A DNA stretch of 64,000 bases from Vibrio gazogenes. Lineage in GTDB: Bacteria; Pseudomonadota; Gammaproteobacteria; Enterobacterales; Vibrionaceae. The notes below the pieces were generated by a model. It saw nothing but the letters and a program-made list of their open reading frames with translations. It searched no databases and was not told the origin of the DNA. The position numbers were made by a program, and so were the translations under genes. The first letter of the stretch is position 1. The number at the start of each line of letters is the position of its first letter. The stretch spans positions 186,001-250,000 of the forward strand of contig NZ_CP018836.1 in the NCBI RefSeq assembly GCF_002196515.1. Direction: 5' to 3'. Positions 19,072-28,398 of the stretch are shown here, one piece after another.

Positions 19072-19701
19072 TCATGATTGCATCTCTGAGGCTGCAGGTT
19101 GATCAATTAAGGGGTGCAACTGCTGCGCCATCCACTCGGCAATCCAAGGTTGTGCTTTTTCATTGGGATGAAGTCCATCGGATTTCATCCATTCCGGGCG
19201 AACAATGACCTGTTCCAGAAAAAAGGGCAGTAGCGGAACCTGCTTTTCCGTCGCCAGTTTGGGATATATAGCGGCGAAAGCTTTGCTATAACGCTGCCCA
19301 TAGTTCGGTGGGGTTCGGATCTGCATCAGAAGGGCCTGTGAACCGGACTGCGTGATGAGATCAATCATTTGGGCCAGGTTTTGCGCTGGAATCTGTGGGG
19401 AGAAGCCGCGGAGTCCGTCGTTGGCTCCCAGTTCGATCAGTACATAATCTGGAGTATGTTGCTGTAGTAGCTGCGGTAAACGCGCCAAACTGTTACCAGT
19501 TGTATCACCAGAGACACTGGCGTTGACGACAGTGACCGAGCGATTGTACTTTTGTAAGGCTTGAGGGAGTAAACTCGGCCAGGCCTGATCGGCAGACATT
19601 TGATAACCGGCACTTAAACTATCACCGACAATCAGTAATCGGGCGGCACTATGGGCCTGTAATGAACAACTCAAAACCAGAAGAAAGGATAACCATCGCA
19701 T
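19072..19701 (-). CDS. tesA: Periplasmic multifunctional acyl-CoA thioesterase / lysophospholipase
   Basis: This is an SGNH/GDSL hydrolase cleaving acyl thioesters and esters in the periplasm. From ATG 19701 it has 209 residues; a GTG at 19710 is an alternative start. The signal peptide ends at QAHSA/ARLL. The catalytic Ser is in VGDSLSAGY, the oxyanion Asn in ELGANDGLRG, and the Asp-His dyad in DGLHPN. Its start codon interlocks with that of the divergent ybbA gene in a shared CATG, the arrangement also found at tesA-ybbA in Escherichia coli. Promoters for each gene must therefore lie inside the coding start of the other. Confidence 0.93.
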   Translation of the reverse strand: MRWLSFLLVLSCSLQAHSAARLLIVGDSLSAGYQMSADQAWPSLLPQALQKYNRSVTVVNASVSGDTTGNSLARLPQLLQQHTPDYVLIELGANDGLRGFSPQIPAQNLAQMIDLITQSGSQALLMQIRTPPNYGQRYSKAFAAIYPKLATEKQVPLLPFFLEQVIVRPEWMKSDGLHPNEKAQPWIAEWMAQQLHPLIDQPAASEMQS

Positions 19702-20383
19702 GACGAACACACCTGTGATTTCTGCAAAATATCTGAGTAAAACAGTGTCTACGAATCAGCAGAATTTGACAATTGTTAAAGAGGCTCATTTTGATATTTA
19801 TCCAACAGAAAGTGTGGCAATTGTCGGCACTTCCGGGGCGGGTAAATCAACATTGATGGCACTGTTATCCGGATTGGATATTGCCTCTTCTGGTGACGTC
19901 GTGTTGTTTGGACAGCCGTTGAGTACGCTTGATGATGAGCAACGGGCGGCGATACGCAGTGAATCCGTCGGCTTCATTTTTCAGAACTTTTTACTGATTC
20001 CCAGTTTGTCTGCATTAGATAATGTCACTTTGCCCTGTCTACTTCGGGGAGAGCCTGAAGATAGGGAGCGGGCAACATCGCTGTTAAACGCTGTCGGGCT
20101 GGGGAAGCGGCTCCATCATACACCGGCTCAACTTTCCGGTGGAGAACAGCAGCGGGTCGCAATTGCGCGGGCGTTTATGATCCAACCTCAAATTCTGTTC
20201 GCAGATGAACCGACTGGAAATCTCGATCAAAAGACGGCAGCCGTGGTGATTGAACGCCTGTTTCAGCTTAATGAAGAGTTCGGGACCACACTGGTATTAG
20301 TCACCCATGACCACCATCTGGCACAACGGTGCCAGCGACGGTTGCAAATGAGTGAAGGACGGATCGAGGAGATTGAATCATGA
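19700..20383 (+). CDS. ybbA: ABC transporter ATP-binding protein YbbA
   Basis: This is the ATPase subunit (227 aa) of a LolD/MacB-type ABC system. Walker A is GTSGAGKST (about 48-56), the signature is LSGGEQQRVAIARAF, Walker B is ILFADEPTGNLD, and the H-loop is VTHD. It works with the following permease, whose start overlaps its stop as ATGA. The 5' end overlaps tesA divergently. Systems of this class move lipids or lipoproteins rather than small solutes. The precise substrate is unknown, although the conserved link with the lysophospholipase TesA suggests a lipid-related job. Confidence 0.92.
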   Translation: MTNTPVISAKYLSKTVSTNQQNLTIVKEAHFDIYPTESVAIVGTSGAGKSTLMALLSGLDIASSGDVVLFGQPLSTLDDEQRAAIRSESVGFIFQNFLLIPSLSALDNVTLPCLLRGEPEDRERATSLLNAVGLGKRLHHTPAQLSGGEQQRVAIARAFMIQPQILFADEPTGNLDQKTAAVVIERLFQLNEEFGTTLVLVTHDHHLAQRCQRRLQMSEGRIEEIES

Positions 20384-22833
20384 ATTCATCGTATTTGGTC
20401 AATCGCTCACTGGTGCGATGGTGCTGGCAGGAACTTCGACAGGGACAGTTGTGGCTGGTGGTGATGGCATTTGTACTGATTATTGCCAGTGTGTTCGCGC
20501 TCTCTGCCATTGCTCAGCGTATGGATCAAGTGATTGTCAAACAAGGGAAAGATGCCCTAATGGCGGATACGGTTTTTGTCAGCGCCAATCCGATTCCTGA
20601 CGCATTGATAACCCAAGCCCGGACATTGGGCGGGACAACCTCGCAGATGACTCAGTTTTCCACCATGCTTTTTGGCGGCGAGGGGATGAAGCTGGTCTTT
20701 GTCAAAGCGGTGGACGATTCGTTTCCGCTGCGAGGGAGGCTGCAATTATCTGACGGTCACGCTGTTCAATCTCATGTTACGTCAGACGAAGTTTGGCTGG
20801 ACCCGCAGTTGTTGTCCGATCTCGGGATCCACATCGGAGACCGGATCAGTCTCGGTGATATGGAACATGTGGTTTCTGGCACGATCACCGCCGAGCCGGG
20901 ATTTAGTTTTAATCCATTCCGCCAGATGCCGACCGTCTTTATCCATCAGTCTCAGATTCCGGAGACGGGGGCATTACAAGTCGGGAGTCGCGTTGAATAC
21001 CAACTGTTTCTCAACGCACCGGATGACATCATCCAGCAGTTAAAGCAACAAGTGACTTTGACGCCCAGTGATGAATGGCGCGATGTCGGCGAGCGTTCCA
21101 GAACGCAGGATATTTTCAATAAATCAGAGCAATATTTATCGCTGGTTGTGATTATTGTGGTGTTGATGGCGACGATGACGTTGTTGCTGACCTGTCAGCA
21201 TTATGTGGCTTCTCGTCGCCAGACAGTGGCGATGCTGAAAAGCCTCGGCGCATCGAAACGCTGGGTGTGGCGGTGGTTGACCGTTCAGGTATTGATGCTC
21301 ATGAGTATCGCTCTGTTGTTGGGATTACCGCTGGGATACGGCTTGGAACGATTATTAAGGCTACCGTTAGTTGGGTTACTGCCATCCCCATTGCCAGATC
21401 TGGGCATGACGCCATTTGTCATGGCTCTGCTCAGTAGTTTGCTGGTTGCGATTCCGGGGCTTGGGATTCCACTTTATCGGTTGATTGATACTCATGCGCT
21501 TGCCAGCCTGCAAAGTCATCCCCAAGGGAAACACAAATCGGTTTACCTGTGGGGGTTATGGATTTTTCCCTGTGCAGGTGCTGCGTGGTACTGGGGCAAC
21601 CAGTTTATGGTCTGGCTGGTCTTGGGAGGGATCGTGCTCTCCTCTATGCTGCTTGCCGGAATTGGGTTGCTGCTGTTTCGGGCGGTTCAGGTATTACCGT
21701 TAAACGCGGCATTTAAACTGGCACTGAAACGGGTTAATCGCACACCATTGGCCTCGGGGATTCAGTTGGGGGCATTGTCTTTGTCACTGATGTTGTTTGC
21801 TGCTTTATGGTTAGTCAGAACGGATTTACTCTCGGATTGGTCGAGTGTGTTTCCTGAAAATGCCCCCGATGTGTTTGCGCTGAATATTGCGACACACGAA
21901 AAAGATGATTATCTGCACCAGCTACAGCAACTCGATATTGTCCATTCGCCTATTTTTCCAATCATTCGTGGTCGTCTGGCGTTGATTAATGGCACCGATG
22001 CGATTCAGTTTGCGGGCGGCCGGGAAGCCAGTAATGTACTGCGTCGGGAAGTGAACTTCACTTGGGCTGAACAGTTACCGACTTATAATCAGGTCGTGGC
22101 GGGGCGCTGGCAGCCAAGTAATGGGGTTTCGGTGGAAGAAAGTGTCGCGCGTGAGCTGGGGGTGAAAGTCGGTGATCAATTAACCTTTATGATCAACAGT
22201 CAATCCGTCACCGCTCAAATCAACTCGATTCGGCAAGTGGAATGGCGGGAAATGAAGCCTAATTTTTACTTTATATTTACACCGGATCGTCTGGCTTCGC
22301 TGTCGGCAACTTGGATGGTGAGTTTTCGTCTCGGTGCCGATGCTTCTCATCAGCTCTCACAGTTGGCCCATACTTACCCAACGGTGAGCCTACTTGACTT
22401 GCGTGAGATGACCCAGAAGATTCAAGGGTTGCTCTCGCAAATTATCAATGCCATTTCAATTCTGGCTGTGGTTGGGGTGATTGCCGGTTTACTGCTGATT
22501 TATACATTACTTCGATTGAGCCTGATGCAGCGGCAGGAAGAGATGAAACTCTACCGTACTTTGGGGATGAGCCGACGGCGGCTGATGTGGACGGTGCTGG
22601 CCGAATTCGGTCTGATTGCGGTTGTGGCGGGTTGTGTGTCAGGTTTAGGGGCAGATGCGATGGTGGCAGCAATCATCCATTATGCTTTTGAGCTCACGCC
22701 ACGTGTTCATCTGCTGTTATGGGCAATTCAGCCCGTATTCGCGCTGTTGATGGTGATGTTTGTCGTCGGGCGTTTAATTCATCAACTAACCCATGCTCGT
22801 CATTCTCTGATCAGTGGGTTGAATGTGCCGTAG
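20380..22833 (+). CDS. ybbP: ABC transporter permease YbbP (FtsX-like)
   Basis: This is an 817-residue inner-membrane permease with an N-terminal membrane segment, a large periplasmic domain and two FtsX-like domains (about 255-370 and 690-810), each with several hydrophobic helices. Motifs include MATMTLLLTCQHYVASRRQTVAMLKSLGAS-type mechanotransmission sequence before the first FtsX region and a matching QEEMKLYRTLGMSRRR before the second. It is translationally coupled to ybbA by a 4-bp overlap. The length agrees with Escherichia coli YbbP. It is probably an export or lipid-handling permease. Confidence 0.9.
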   Translation: MNSSYLVNRSLVRWCWQELRQGQLWLVVMAFVLIIASVFALSAIAQRMDQVIVKQGKDALMADTVFVSANPIPDALITQARTLGGTTSQMTQFSTMLFGGEGMKLVFVKAVDDSFPLRGRLQLSDGHAVQSHVTSDEVWLDPQLLSDLGIHIGDRISLGDMEHVVSGTITAEPGFSFNPFRQMPTVFIHQSQIPETGALQVGSRVEYQLFLNAPDDIIQQLKQQVTLTPSDEWRDVGERSRTQDIFNKSEQYLSLVVIIVVLMATMTLLLTCQHYVASRRQTVAMLKSLGASKRWVWRWLTVQVLMLMSIALLLGLPLGYGLERLLRLPLVGLLPSPLPDLGMTPFVMALLSSLLVAIPGLGIPLYRLIDTHALASLQSHPQGKHKSVYLWGLWIFPCAGAAWYWGNQFMVWLVLGGIVLSSMLLAGIGLLLFRAVQVLPLNAAFKLALKRVNRTPLASGIQLGALSLSLMLFAALWLVRTDLLSDWSSVFPENAPDVFALNIATHEKDDYLHQLQQLDIVHSPIFPIIRGRLALINGTDAIQFAGGREASNVLRREVNFTWAEQLPTYNQVVAGRWQPSNGVSVEESVARELGVKVGDQLTFMINSQSVTAQINSIRQVEWREMKPNFYFIFTPDRLASLSATWMVSFRLGADASHQLSQLAHTYPTVSLLDLREMTQKIQGLLSQIINAISILAVVGVIAGLLLIYTLLRLSLMQRQEEMKLYRTLGMSRRRLMWTVLAEFGLIAVVAGCVSGLGADAMVAAIIHYAFELTPRVHLLLWAIQPVFALLMVMFVVGRLIHQLTHARHSLISGLNVP

Positions 22834-22844
22834 TTGGTGTTTTT

Positions 22845-22874
22845 CAGGTTCTCCGGTACTGGCCGGGGAACCTG
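22845..22874 (+). terminator. Terminator hairpin after ybbAP
   Basis: CAGGTTC-CCGG pairs with CCGG-GAACCTG with a small bulge, 12 bp after the ybbP stop, followed further on by a T-rich stretch. The remaining 230 bp before the MarC-family gene show no coding sequence. Confidence 0.6.
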
Positions 22875-23104
22875 TGTGATTCTGAATTTTTCAGGATTGT
22901 ATTTCAGGGAGCAAGACAGGGGGGATAAGCGCGTTCATGATAATGTCCATGAGATCCCCAACCGAAATGTTGGGTTTGCCAGATGCTCAAATGTAAGGGG
23001 GGGTTACCGATATTTCTCCCATACACAAATGCATCTATAGACAAGTCACCATGAAACATGATAACTAACTACTTCTTATCAATCAGATAAAGCTAGCTCC
23101 CCTC

Positions 23105-23755
23105 ATGATGCACGATATAACAACTATGGCGATTACGGTCTTTATGGGCTTTTTTGCCATGATGAATCCTATTGCGAATACAGCAGTATTCATTGGAATG
23201 ACAGCGAACCAGAATCAGCAACAACGAAAAAACACCACCATTAAAGCGCTACTCACTGCTTTTCTTATCATCACGGCTTTCTGTCTGCTGGGTAAAGGTA
23301 TCTTCGAGGTTTTTGGTATTACCTTGCCAGCATTACGACTTTCGGGTGGTATTCTAGTCTTTATCGTCGGTTATAATATGCTACATGGTAGCGCTTCCAA
23401 GCTTCACTCCCATTCAACGTCTACACCCGATGACGACGATAAAGATATTGCCATTTCGCCGTTGGCACTGCCAATTCTGGCTGGCCCCGGCACCATCGCG
23501 ACGGCCATGAACTATTCCGCATCCGGAGAAATGCTGCATATTGTGATCACGATTATTTCATTTGCTTCACTGTGTCTCATTACTTTCGTGTGCTTTTTGT
23601 ATGGCGCCAAATTAATTGAGAAAATCGGTGAGGCGGGCGTTAGCATAACAACAAGATTAATGGGCCTTATTCTCACCATCATCGGTGCTCAAATGTTCAT
23701 ACAAGGCGTTCACGATGCATATATACTCTTCCAGAGTTCGAATATAAGCAACTAA
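23105..23755 (+). CDS. MarC/YhgN-family integral membrane protein
   Basis: This is a 216-residue inner-membrane protein of the MarC (UPF0056, NAAT) family with six hydrophobic helices. Family hallmarks are FFAMMNPIANTAVFIGMT near the N-terminus and SPLALPILAGPGTIATAMNY in the middle, two related half-motifs reflecting the internal duplication. Some archaeal members transport neutral amino acids; bacterial MarC itself has no proven role in multidrug resistance. A His-rich cytoplasmic loop (SKLHSHSTS) lies before the second half. The next gene follows on the same strand with a short gap, but a common function is not evident. Confidence 0.87.
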   Translation: MMHDITTMAITVFMGFFAMMNPIANTAVFIGMTANQNQQQRKNTTIKALLTAFLIITAFCLLGKGIFEVFGITLPALRLSGGILVFIVGYNMLHGSASKLHSHSTSTPDDDDKDIAISPLALPILAGPGTIATAMNYSASGEMLHIVITIISFASLCLITFVCFLYGAKLIEKIGEAGVSITTRLMGLILTIIGAQMFIQGVHDAYILFQSSNISN

Positions 23756-23801
23756 TACGGTTGTTTATTCATTTGTGTTCAGTGTTAACCGGCGGGGGAA
23801 A

Positions 23802-24296
23802 ATGGCAGTTCGACTGATTCAAATAAAAAGGGAAGAACGAAAAATCCTTGAGAATCTGTTTTTCTATTACGTATACGATATGTCAGAGTATATGAAATGG
23901 AATCCTGATCATGAGGGGAAGTTTAGTTATGATCCGTCACGGTTTGATCTATATTGGCAGCAAAAGGATCATATCCCTTACTTTATTTATGTGGGCACCG
24001 AATTAGCCGGTTTTGTATTGATCCGTCGTTATCCGAGTGATTTATCGATGTATGATGTGGCTCAATTTTTTGTACTGCGTAAGTTTAAAGGTCAAGGTGT
24101 TGGTAAAAAAGCTTTAGCGCAAGTCGTAAAGTCTTTTCCGGGAAAGTGGCAGATTCGCATTCTTCTGGAAAATTCCGGGGCATTATGTTTCTGGAAGTCT
24201 GCGGTTTCGAACATTGTTGGGGAAGATTACCGTGTGTCAAAAGCCAGTGATATTGATCTTGTCATGTTCTTTATCCACTTTGAAACAGCGGGTTAA
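23802..24296 (+). CDS. GNAT-family N-acetyltransferase
   Basis: This is a predicted acyl-CoA-dependent acetyltransferase of about 164 residues. ATG 23802 is preferred over the upstream GTG 23775 because a G-rich ribosome site precedes it and the extension is unlike the fold. The acetyl-CoA-binding motif is seen as FFVLRKFKGQGVGKKALAQV (about residues 86-106), followed by the typical LENSGALCFWKS segment. The substrate is unknown. It precedes an amino-acid racemase by 40 bp on the same strand and may share its transcript, which hints at an amino-acid or amine substrate. Confidence 0.8.
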   Translation: MAVRLIQIKREERKILENLFFYYVYDMSEYMKWNPDHEGKFSYDPSRFDLYWQQKDHIPYFIYVGTELAGFVLIRRYPSDLSMYDVAQFFVLRKFKGQGVGKKALAQVVKSFPGKWQIRILLENSGALCFWKSAVSNIVGEDYRVSKASDIDLVMFFIHFETAG

Positions 24297-24335
24297 CAAG
24301 ACGATATGAATCTCGTCAATGAAAGAGGATGAACA

Positions 24336-25031
24336 TTGAAAAAAATTGGATTAGTGGGTGGCCTGGGTTGGGTCTCGACACTTGAGTATTACAAGCTTAT
24401 CAATGTATTGACCAACCAATATCTCGGCGGTCATCAAAGTGCTCACGTCCTGATTGAAAGTCTTAATGAGGGGCTATTCCTCGAAAATCAAAGCAACGAT
24501 CCAACCGAAACATTGTGTGAGGAAATGATTACCGACGCTGTGGGTGTGTTGGTGTCTGGAGGGGCTGAGGTTGTTGCGTTATGTGCCAACGGTTTGCACC
24601 GTTTTATGCCTGCAATAAAAGCGAAATATGACGTTGAATTGGTCGATATTCGAGAGGCTACCGCTCGAGCTGTCCAAAAAATGGGTTTAGAGCGTGTTGG
24701 GTTGATTGGCGTACAAAAGACGATGGAAACAGAATTCTATAAATCGGTGCTGCAAAGTCTTTATATTGATGTTGTCGTGCCTGAGTTCGCGTCTCGACAG
24801 TATATTCATGACAAAATTATATCTGAGTTGGTTTGCAATGAATTTAATGTGGCAACAAAGCATGGTTTTTTATCTGTCATTGAAGAATTAGTTGCGCAGC
24901 ATGTGCAAGGCGTCATTTTAGGTTGTACTGAAATTCCTTTATTACTTACGACGTCTGAACATCAGGGGATTCCTCTGTTTTCAACCACGGAGATTCATTG
25001 TCGTGCAATCGTGGAAAGGGCACTCAATTAG
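24336..25031 (+). CDS. Aspartate/glutamate racemase-family protein (YgeA-like)
   Basis: This is a cofactor-independent amino-acid racemase of 231 residues with two catalytic cysteines. The first is in LCANGLH (the CxNxxH pattern of YgeA) and the second in LGCTEIPLL. The N-terminus KKIGLVGGLGWVST is the usual family start. The start codon is TTG at 24336, supported by GAGG about 9 nt upstream. YgeA homologues racemise several amino acids such as homoserine or aspartate. The Vibrio cell makes D-amino acids for wall remodelling, but that use here is only a possibility. It follows the GNAT gene closely. Confidence 0.85.
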   Translation: MKKIGLVGGLGWVSTLEYYKLINVLTNQYLGGHQSAHVLIESLNEGLFLENQSNDPTETLCEEMITDAVGVLVSGGAEVVALCANGLHRFMPAIKAKYDVELVDIREATARAVQKMGLERVGLIGVQKTMETEFYKSVLQSLYIDVVVPEFASRQYIHDKIISELVCNEFNVATKHGFLSVIEELVAQHVQGVILGCTEIPLLLTTSEHQGIPLFSTTEIHCRAIVERALN

Positions 25032-25418
25032 CATCAAATAAAATATTTGGCTTTTAGTTGGATGACCAGTCAATGCTCACAAAATCGCCCGGAGTTTTCC
25101 CCTGTAAAGACTATATACAAGGTTTTCATTATCGATATTTTTTGCAATGTATGTGGCAATATATCCGGTCATTGAACCATGGGTAAACATCACTATATAA
25201 AATTCTCAACCTTCAGTACCGGCTTCTTATTGTTATTAGAGATAACTAATACCTGAATATATTGAACCCTGTTCATAAACATTAAATTTGCCTCTTCAAT
25301 GGACTGAGCAACGCGTATTCATTGTCTATGATTTAACATTGTTTCAAATATTAACGACAGTCAAAGAGCTGACGAATTTATTTGTACAGTGGTATGGATA
25401 CATAAATAAGAGGCTTAG
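25032..25418. other. Non-coding interval before the second GH9 gene
   Basis: This is 387 bp of AT-rich sequence with no gene I can support. It must contain the promoter of the second GH9 gene. A TTGACTTT-type element or the 24-bp palindrome seen near the LacI gene is not present. Confidence 0.4.
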
Positions 25419-27758
25419 ATGAAAAAGATTCAATCAACAGTATTCGCTGCGATTGTATGCAGCCTGATTGGTGTGAATGGCAGCTATGCAGCGCAAATTT
25501 CACAAGATCTGAAGAATATACAAAATCAACAAGATTCAGAAGTCGATATCGATATTCTGATCAATGGTAACTTTCAAGGAGATACCGGCTGGTGGGCATC
25601 TGGCGGTACTTTCAATGTTCAGGATCAGATGGGATGCATTACATTCACCAACGGCGGAGAGAATCCATGGGATGTCGTTTTAGGTCAGTCGAATCTAAAA
25701 TTACTAAAAGATGAAATTTATACCCTCCGATTTAGTGCGATGGCTAAGAATGCCGCTGATTTAAAAGCGGTCATTCAGCACGATGGTGAACCTTACACCA
25801 ATTATCTCAATCAGACGCTGCCTTTAACTAACACAGTTCAGTCATTTGAATTTCAGGTGAAACCGTCTGCCAGAGATAAAAAAGCACAGCTGGCTTTTCA
25901 GGTTGGGGCACAACCGGCGAATACCGTGTGCCTGAGTGATATCTCCTTGTATGGTCCGAAATACGAAGAAGAAGATATGCGTTCAGCCGTCCGTGTCAAT
26001 CAGGTGGGTTATCTGTTGAATGCCAAAAAACGGGCTACCATTCAGACCGATACTCAGACACCATTGCCGTGGCAATTGTTAGACGCTCAGGGAACGACGA
26101 TTGCAGAAGGTCAAACCATTCCCTTTGGTCTTAACAGTGGCTCAGGAGAACAGGTTCAGATTGCTGACTTCAGTCAGGTACAAACACCACAAGAAGATAT
26201 CATCCTTGAGGTCGACGGTCAGAAAAGTCATCCGTTTGATATCAGTCATGATATTTACAAGACAATGAAATATGATGCTTTGTCTTTCTTCTACCAACAA
26301 CGTAGTGGCACTGCGATTGAAAATGCCTACGTTCAGCGCGCTGATTTAGCCCGTCCGGCAGGTCATCCACAGGAAATCGTGACTTGCTTTGATCAAACCG
26401 ATGCGAAAGGGAATGATTGGCCGGGATGTAATTTTTCTCTGGATGTCACAGGAGGATGGTACGATGCCGGCGACCACGGGAAATATGTGGTGAATGGCGG
26501 GATTTCGGTCTGGACTCTGATGAATTATTACGAACGTGAAAGCCTTCATAAAACCAATTCGACCAGTGCATTTGCTGACGGTATGGTTCAAATCCCAGAG
26601 CAGTCTAATCAGTACAATGATTTACTTGATGAAGCCAAATGGATGATGGACTTTATGCTGGCAATGCAAGTACCGGCACATAAAAAAGTATCGGTGCCTG
26701 TTGGCGATCAATCCGGTCATCTGTCTGATTTAAAACTGACAGAAATTGATGCCGGCGGTATGGTTTTCCATAAAATTGCCGATGCCAAATGGACTGGCGT
26801 CCCGCTTCCGCCTCATGACGATACCCAACCACGTTTTCTGAGCTATCCAAGTACAGCCGCGACACTCAATCTGGCGGCGACAGCGGCACAATGTGCCCGT
26901 ATTTGGCGTCCTCTGAACGCAACGTATGCAGACAAATGTTTAGCAGCCGCTGAAAAAGCATGGCAGGCGGCTAATACGCACAAAAATGTGTATGCCTACG
27001 ATAACTTTGACGGTTCCGGTCCTTATGGCGATACCCATGTGGCGGATGAATTCTACTGGGCTGCAGCAGAATTGTTTGTTACGACGGGTAAAGATGAATA
27101 CAAAACTGCACTTGAACAATCTCCTTATTATTTAACGTCACCGACGAAAAGCGATGATCTGACGTGGTCTAATATGGGCAGTGCCGGAACGGTTTCATTA
27201 GCACTCGTACCGAATCGTCTCGATCAAAGCACCATTAATGAGGCCCGCTCAAATCTCCTCAAAGCCGCGGATGTTTATGAAGCGAGTGTGAAAAAGCAAG
27301 GATATCTGATTCCTTATCAGAGCGATCAATATCCATGGGGTTCAAACTCGAGTCTCATGAATCGCAGTATCTTCCTCGGGCTTGCTTTTGACTGGACGAA
27401 AACACAAAAGTATTTACAGGCGATGTCCGATTCAATGGATTATATTTTAGGACGTAACCCGATGGATCATTCTTATGTTTCAGGGTATGGCTCTTACCCG
27501 CTGTTGAATCCTCATCATCGGTTCTGGGCACATTCTGAAAATCCGGATCTGCCTATTGTCCCACCGGGTGTTATCTCTGGCGGACCGAATTCTATTGACT
27601 TCAGTGATCCGGTTGCTGCCACGCTGAAGGGAAATTGTACCGGACAAACTTGCTGGATTGATGATATTGGTGCCTGGACAATGAATGAAGTGACCGTCAA
27701 CTGGAACGCGCCTTTCTTCTGGGTGACGAGTTTCTTGGATGAACATGCATCTTGGTAG
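25419..27758 (+). CDS. Secreted GH9 glucanase, paralogue of the lipoprotein GH9
   Basis: This 779-residue GH9 enzyme has the same architecture as the minus-strand gene at 7685-10024: CBM4/9-like domain (about 42-178), CelD_N Ig-like domain (about 190-277) and GH9 catalytic domain (about 285-775). The signal peptide ends in SYA/AQIS with no lipobox, so it should be released to the periplasm or exported rather than tethered. The catalytic motifs GGWYDAGD, NPHHRFWAHS and MNEVTVNWNA are intact. The two proteins match along their whole length, indicating gene duplication followed by a change of anchoring. It is a single-gene unit with a strong terminator. The substrate is probably a beta-1,4-glucan or cellodextrin. 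Confidence 0.9.
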   Translation: MKKIQSTVFAAIVCSLIGVNGSYAAQISQDLKNIQNQQDSEVDIDILINGNFQGDTGWWASGGTFNVQDQMGCITFTNGGENPWDVVLGQSNLKLLKDEIYTLRFSAMAKNAADLKAVIQHDGEPYTNYLNQTLPLTNTVQSFEFQVKPSARDKKAQLAFQVGAQPANTVCLSDISLYGPKYEEEDMRSAVRVNQVGYLLNAKKRATIQTDTQTPLPWQLLDAQGTTIAEGQTIPFGLNSGSGEQVQIADFSQVQTPQEDIILEVDGQKSHPFDISHDIYKTMKYDALSFFYQQRSGTAIENAYVQRADLARPAGHPQEIVTCFDQTDAKGNDWPGCNFSLDVTGGWYDAGDHGKYVVNGGISVWTLMNYYERESLHKTNSTSAFADGMVQIPEQSNQYNDLLDEAKWMMDFMLAMQVPAHKKVSVPVGDQSGHLSDLKLTEIDAGGMVFHKIADAKWTGVPLPPHDDTQPRFLSYPSTAATLNLAATAAQCARIWRPLNATYADKCLAAAEKAWQAANTHKNVYAYDNFDGSGPYGDTHVADEFYWAAAELFVTTGKDEYKTALEQSPYYLTSPTKSDDLTWSNMGSAGTVSLALVPNRLDQSTINEARSNLLKAADVYEASVKKQGYLIPYQSDQYPWGSNSSLMNRSIFLGLAFDWTKTQKYLQAMSDSMDYILGRNPMDHSYVSGYGSYPLLNPHHRFWAHSENPDLPIVPPGVISGGPNSIDFSDPVAATLKGNCTGQTCWIDDIGAWTMNEVTVNWNAPFFWVTSFLDEHASW

Positions 27759-27857
27759 AAAAGGCGCTGTTTTTCCGAGACATTGATTTCAGGATACATT
27801 ATCGCTTTTGACACTGATGCACAGCAGTCATCAGATTGATTGAAGCGACAGCGAGAG

Positions 27858-27884
27858 AAAAAGCTACTTCCGGGTAGCTTTTTT
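27858..27884 (+). terminator. Rho-independent terminator of the second GH9 gene
   Basis: AAAGCTAC pairs with GTAGCTTT around TTCCGG and is followed by a T-run. It lies about 100 bp after the stop. Confidence 0.8.
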
Positions 27885-27938
27885 ATTGTCAGTGACCCGT
27901 CCTAAATACGATAATGATTGGATTTTTGGTATGATTTC

Positions 27939-27991
27939 AGGCTGACTTACTAGCGCATTAACTTGATGAGTGCTAGCACTGCTCAGCCTGA
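27939..27991 (+). promoter_or_regulatory. Two-tier hairpin upstream of the Cys-rich gene
   Basis: An outer stem CAGGCTGA/TCAGCCTG encloses an inner near-complement CTAGCGC/GTGCTAG. It ends 29 bp before the start of the 28021 gene. A structured leader (protein- or ligand-responsive), a processing site or an operator are all possible. It matches no riboswitch that I recognise. Confidence 0.35.
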
Positions 27992-28020
27992 TGTCTCACT
28001 GGGGGAAATAGGCTAACGAT

Positions 28021-28398
28021 ATGATGAATCATTTGTTTACTTATGTTTTAGCGATGAAAGAGAATATTGCCGGTTTATCAGTCGTGGAAAGAACACAATG
28101 CAATCGCTGTGTTGAAGATGATGGTCATTGTATAGAAAACAGTGAATTCGTAGTGAAATTCGAGAATGGCGTCACCCTAAGAAAGCAAACCGAAATTGAT
28201 CAGATTGAACAAGTTAACGATGAAATCTGCTCTGAATGTTGGATTACTTATGAGGTTCTTGCGCAGCCTGATCATTTGACCATCGCACCGAGTCGAAAAA
28301 CTTTTACCAACCGGTGCCAAGAAGCGTTTTGGTTAAAAATAAATCAAGTCCAAGCTGGTACACATCCCAATTGTTCTGATCAGTGCGAGGAGAAATAG
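28021..28398 (+). CDS. Unrecognised Cys-rich small protein
   Basis: This 125-residue protein is not recognised. Visible features are two Cys pairs near the N-terminus (QCNRCVEDDGHC, about 36-47), a second group ICSECW (about 76) and CSDQCEEK at the very end, which together could bind a metal ion. There is no signal peptide or long hydrophobic helix. A G-rich site (TGGGGGAAATAG) precedes the ATG at normal distance. Its TAG stop overlaps the GTG start of the DMT transporter by one base, so the two are translationally coupled and probably functionally linked. Metal binding is inferred only from the Cys pattern. Confidence 0.6.
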   Translation: MMNHLFTYVLAMKENIAGLSVVERTQCNRCVEDDGHCIENSEFVVKFENGVTLRKQTEIDQIEQVNDEICSECWITYEVLAQPDHLTIAPSRKTFTNRCQEAFWLKINQVQAGTHPNCSDQCEEK

